Part shown: positions 5,576 through 6,319 of the stretch, piece by piece | Layout of the letters: every line of letters begins with the position of its first letter | Numbering within the stretch: position 1 is the stretch's first letter | NCBI GenBank assembly: GCA_024635885.1 | Contig: JAGXIA010000024.1 | Location: 1 to 6,319, forward strand | Reading direction: 5' to 3' | From: Helicobacteraceae bacterium | Lineage (GTDB): Bacteria > Campylobacterota > Campylobacteria > Campylobacterales > Sulfurimonadaceae | DNA: 6,319 bases | Translations under genes and position numbers: made by a program | Notes under the pieces: generated by a model | Databases searched by the model: none | What the model saw: the letters and a program-made list of their open reading frames with translations, nothing else | Told to the model about the DNA's origin: nothing

Positions 5576-5581
5576 TATACT
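5576..5581 (+). promoter_or_regulatory. possible -10 box upstream of amrA
   Basis: TATACT lies 50 bases before the amrA ATG, in the only spacer (5534-5631) before the pair. A second candidate is the AT-rich TATTATATATTAT run at 5601-5613, which would leave a very short leader. The first shares TATACTCTC with the sequence upstream of the gene at 4401. Confidence 0.3.
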
Positions 5582-5617
5582 CTCCTTATCACTCTTTAGA
5601 TATTATATATTATGTTT

Positions 5618-5624
5618 AAAGGTG
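5618..5624 (+). promoter_or_regulatory. ribosome binding site of amrA
   Basis: AAAGGTGG lies 7 bases before the ATG at 5632. It lies within a tiny reading frame, ATG at 5612 to TGA at 5633-5635 (7 codons), whose stop overlaps the amrA start. Confidence 0.6.
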
Positions 5625-5631
5625 GTTTAAA

Positions 5632-6204
5632 ATGATTGATTCTCTCTTATTACGCATTGCTAAAAGTGCAATTCTTCGTCAATTTGATAAGCAAAATACT
5701 ATAGATAAGCAAGGCTTAATTGCTAAATATCCTTACTTGGCTAAGAATGGTGCGGCCTTTGTTACACTACAATATGAACATCAGCTCAGAGGCTGTATAG
5801 GTTCTATTATAGCCTACAGAAAACTTCTTGATGATATCATACACAATGCTGAATCTGCCGCATTTAGTGACCCTAGGTTTAGTCCTCTTAGTAGTGATGA
5901 ATTAGCACATCTTACACTGGAAGTTTCTGTTTTAACTGAGCCTGAGATTTTAGAGTATAGTGATTTTGATGATTTAGTGCAAAAAGTTCAACCAAATATT
6001 GATGGGCTTATACTCAAACACAATGGCTATCACGGTACTTTTTTGCCCCAAGTTTGGGAACAACTTCCACAGCCCAAAGATTTTTTACAACACCTCAGCA
6101 AGAAAGCCGGTGCTGACCCGTCTATTTACGCACAACACCCTACTATTTCCAGATATAGAGTTGAGGCGATAGAGGATGATTTTGACAATATAAAACCATT
6201 ATAA
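5632..6204 (+). CDS. amrA: AmmeMemoRadiSam system protein A (AMMECR1 domain)
   Basis: This 190-residue protein is a full-length AMMECR1-domain protein, homologous to human AMMECR1. The family's near-invariant LRGCIG is at 52-57 with Cys55. Further conserved stretches are AAFSDPRFSPLSSDEL (76-91), EVSVLTEPE (97-105), and the C-terminal block from about 125 to 160 with GLILKHNGYHGTFLPQVWEQLP and a following helix ending KKAG. No signal peptide or membrane segment is seen, so it is cytoplasmic. It is followed after 11 bases by amrB, the usual partner. The third partner is a radical SAM protein, expected to the right of the window. The biochemical role of the system is not settled; the conserved Cys suggests a reactive or modified residue, which is inference. 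Confidence 0.93.
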   Translation: MIDSLLLRIAKSAILRQFDKQNTIDKQGLIAKYPYLAKNGAAFVTLQYEHQLRGCIGSIIAYRKLLDDIIHNAESAAFSDPRFSPLSSDELAHLTLEVSVLTEPEILEYSDFDDLVQKVQPNIDGLILKHNGYHGTFLPQVWEQLPQPKDFLQHLSKKAGADPSIYAQHPTISRYRVEAIEDDFDNIKPL

Positions 6205-6208
6205 GGAG
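6203..6208 (+). promoter_or_regulatory. ribosome binding site of amrB
   Basis: AAGGAG overlaps the last two bases of the amrA stop codon and lies 7 bases before the ATG at 6216. This supports the start and indicates co-transcription. Confidence 0.75.
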
Positions 6209-6215
6209 TTTTACA

Positions 6216-6319
6216 ATGACAAGAGAGATGAGTGTAGCCGGAGCATTTTATCCGGCAAGTCCAATTGAGTTAGAGAGATATTTTGAACACTTCAGCAAAA
6301 TATATGATGAAAGTTCCAC
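6216..6319 (+). CDS. amrB: AmmeMemoRadiSam system protein B (MEMO1 family), 5' part only
   Basis: Only the first 34 codons are in the window; the frame stays open to the edge. The N-terminus MTREMSVAGAFYPASPIELE contains the VAG.FYP and P..L elements typical of the start of MEMO1-like proteins. That family has a fold related to class III extradiol dioxygenases. The metal-site His residues would lie beyond the edge, so activity cannot be judged. Position directly behind amrA supports the call. Confidence 0.85.
   Translation, partial: MTREMSVAGAFYPASPIELERYFEHFSKIYDESS

Noticed and set aside
5612..5635. Seven-codon upstream reading frame overlapping the amrA start
   Set aside because: The ATGA overlap is suggestive of coupling, but the frame has no ribosome site and contains the amrA ribosome site itself; chance is likely.

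Overview
The window is AT-rich and tightly packed. It looks like chromosomal DNA of a Campylobacterota (epsilonproteobacterial) species, probably of the Sulfurimonas/Sulfuricurvum/Arcobacter type. This rests on overall protein character: a chemoreceptor with a CZB zinc-binding tail, Lys/Ile/Asn-rich proteins, short spacers and TATACT-like -10 boxes without clear -35 boxes. No database search was possible, so the placement is an inference.

Layout. (1) 38-1477 (+): a membrane-anchored methyl-accepting chemotaxis protein with no periplasmic sensor and a C-terminal CZB domain, perhaps overlapping the 3' end of an earlier gene. (2) 4283-1482 (-): a three-gene operon with overlapping ends, encoding an exported AmpD-type murein amidase, a DUF819 membrane protein and an L-Ala-D/L-Glu-type dipeptide epimerase. 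It converges on the chemoreceptor gene with only 4 bases between stop codons. (3) 4284-4400: a divergent promoter region. (4) 4401-5533 (+): two tightly linked genes, a small protein resembling the winged-helix domain of Rep_3 replication initiators, then a DnaQ-fold (DEDDh) 3'-5' exonuclease with an ExoX-like C-terminal motif and a TTG start. (5) 5632-6319 (+): AmmeMemoRadiSam protein A (AMMECR1) followed by the first 34 codons of protein B (MEMO1 family), cut by the window edge.

How the genes work together. The minus-strand operon reads as a murein-peptide salvage pathway: the amidase frees stem peptides outside the cytoplasmic membrane, the epimerase isomerises the L-Ala-D-Glu dipeptide inside the cell, and the uncharacterised DUF819 protein between them is a natural candidate for the transport step. 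The helix-turn-helix/exonuclease pair suggests DNA metabolism. The amrA-amrB pair belongs to a widespread conserved trio whose third member, a radical SAM protein, would lie beyond the right edge.

The most unusual signal is at the DNA level. A 12-base word, TGGCATGTGGAA, occurs three times exactly and four more times with one mismatch between 1929 and 3327, on both strands and in five different reading phases, all inside the epimerase and DUF819 genes. I found no close copy elsewhere in the window. Two copies form a perfect 14-bp inverted repeat. This pattern resembles a dispersed DNA-uptake-type word or a small selfish repeat more than protein-driven similarity.
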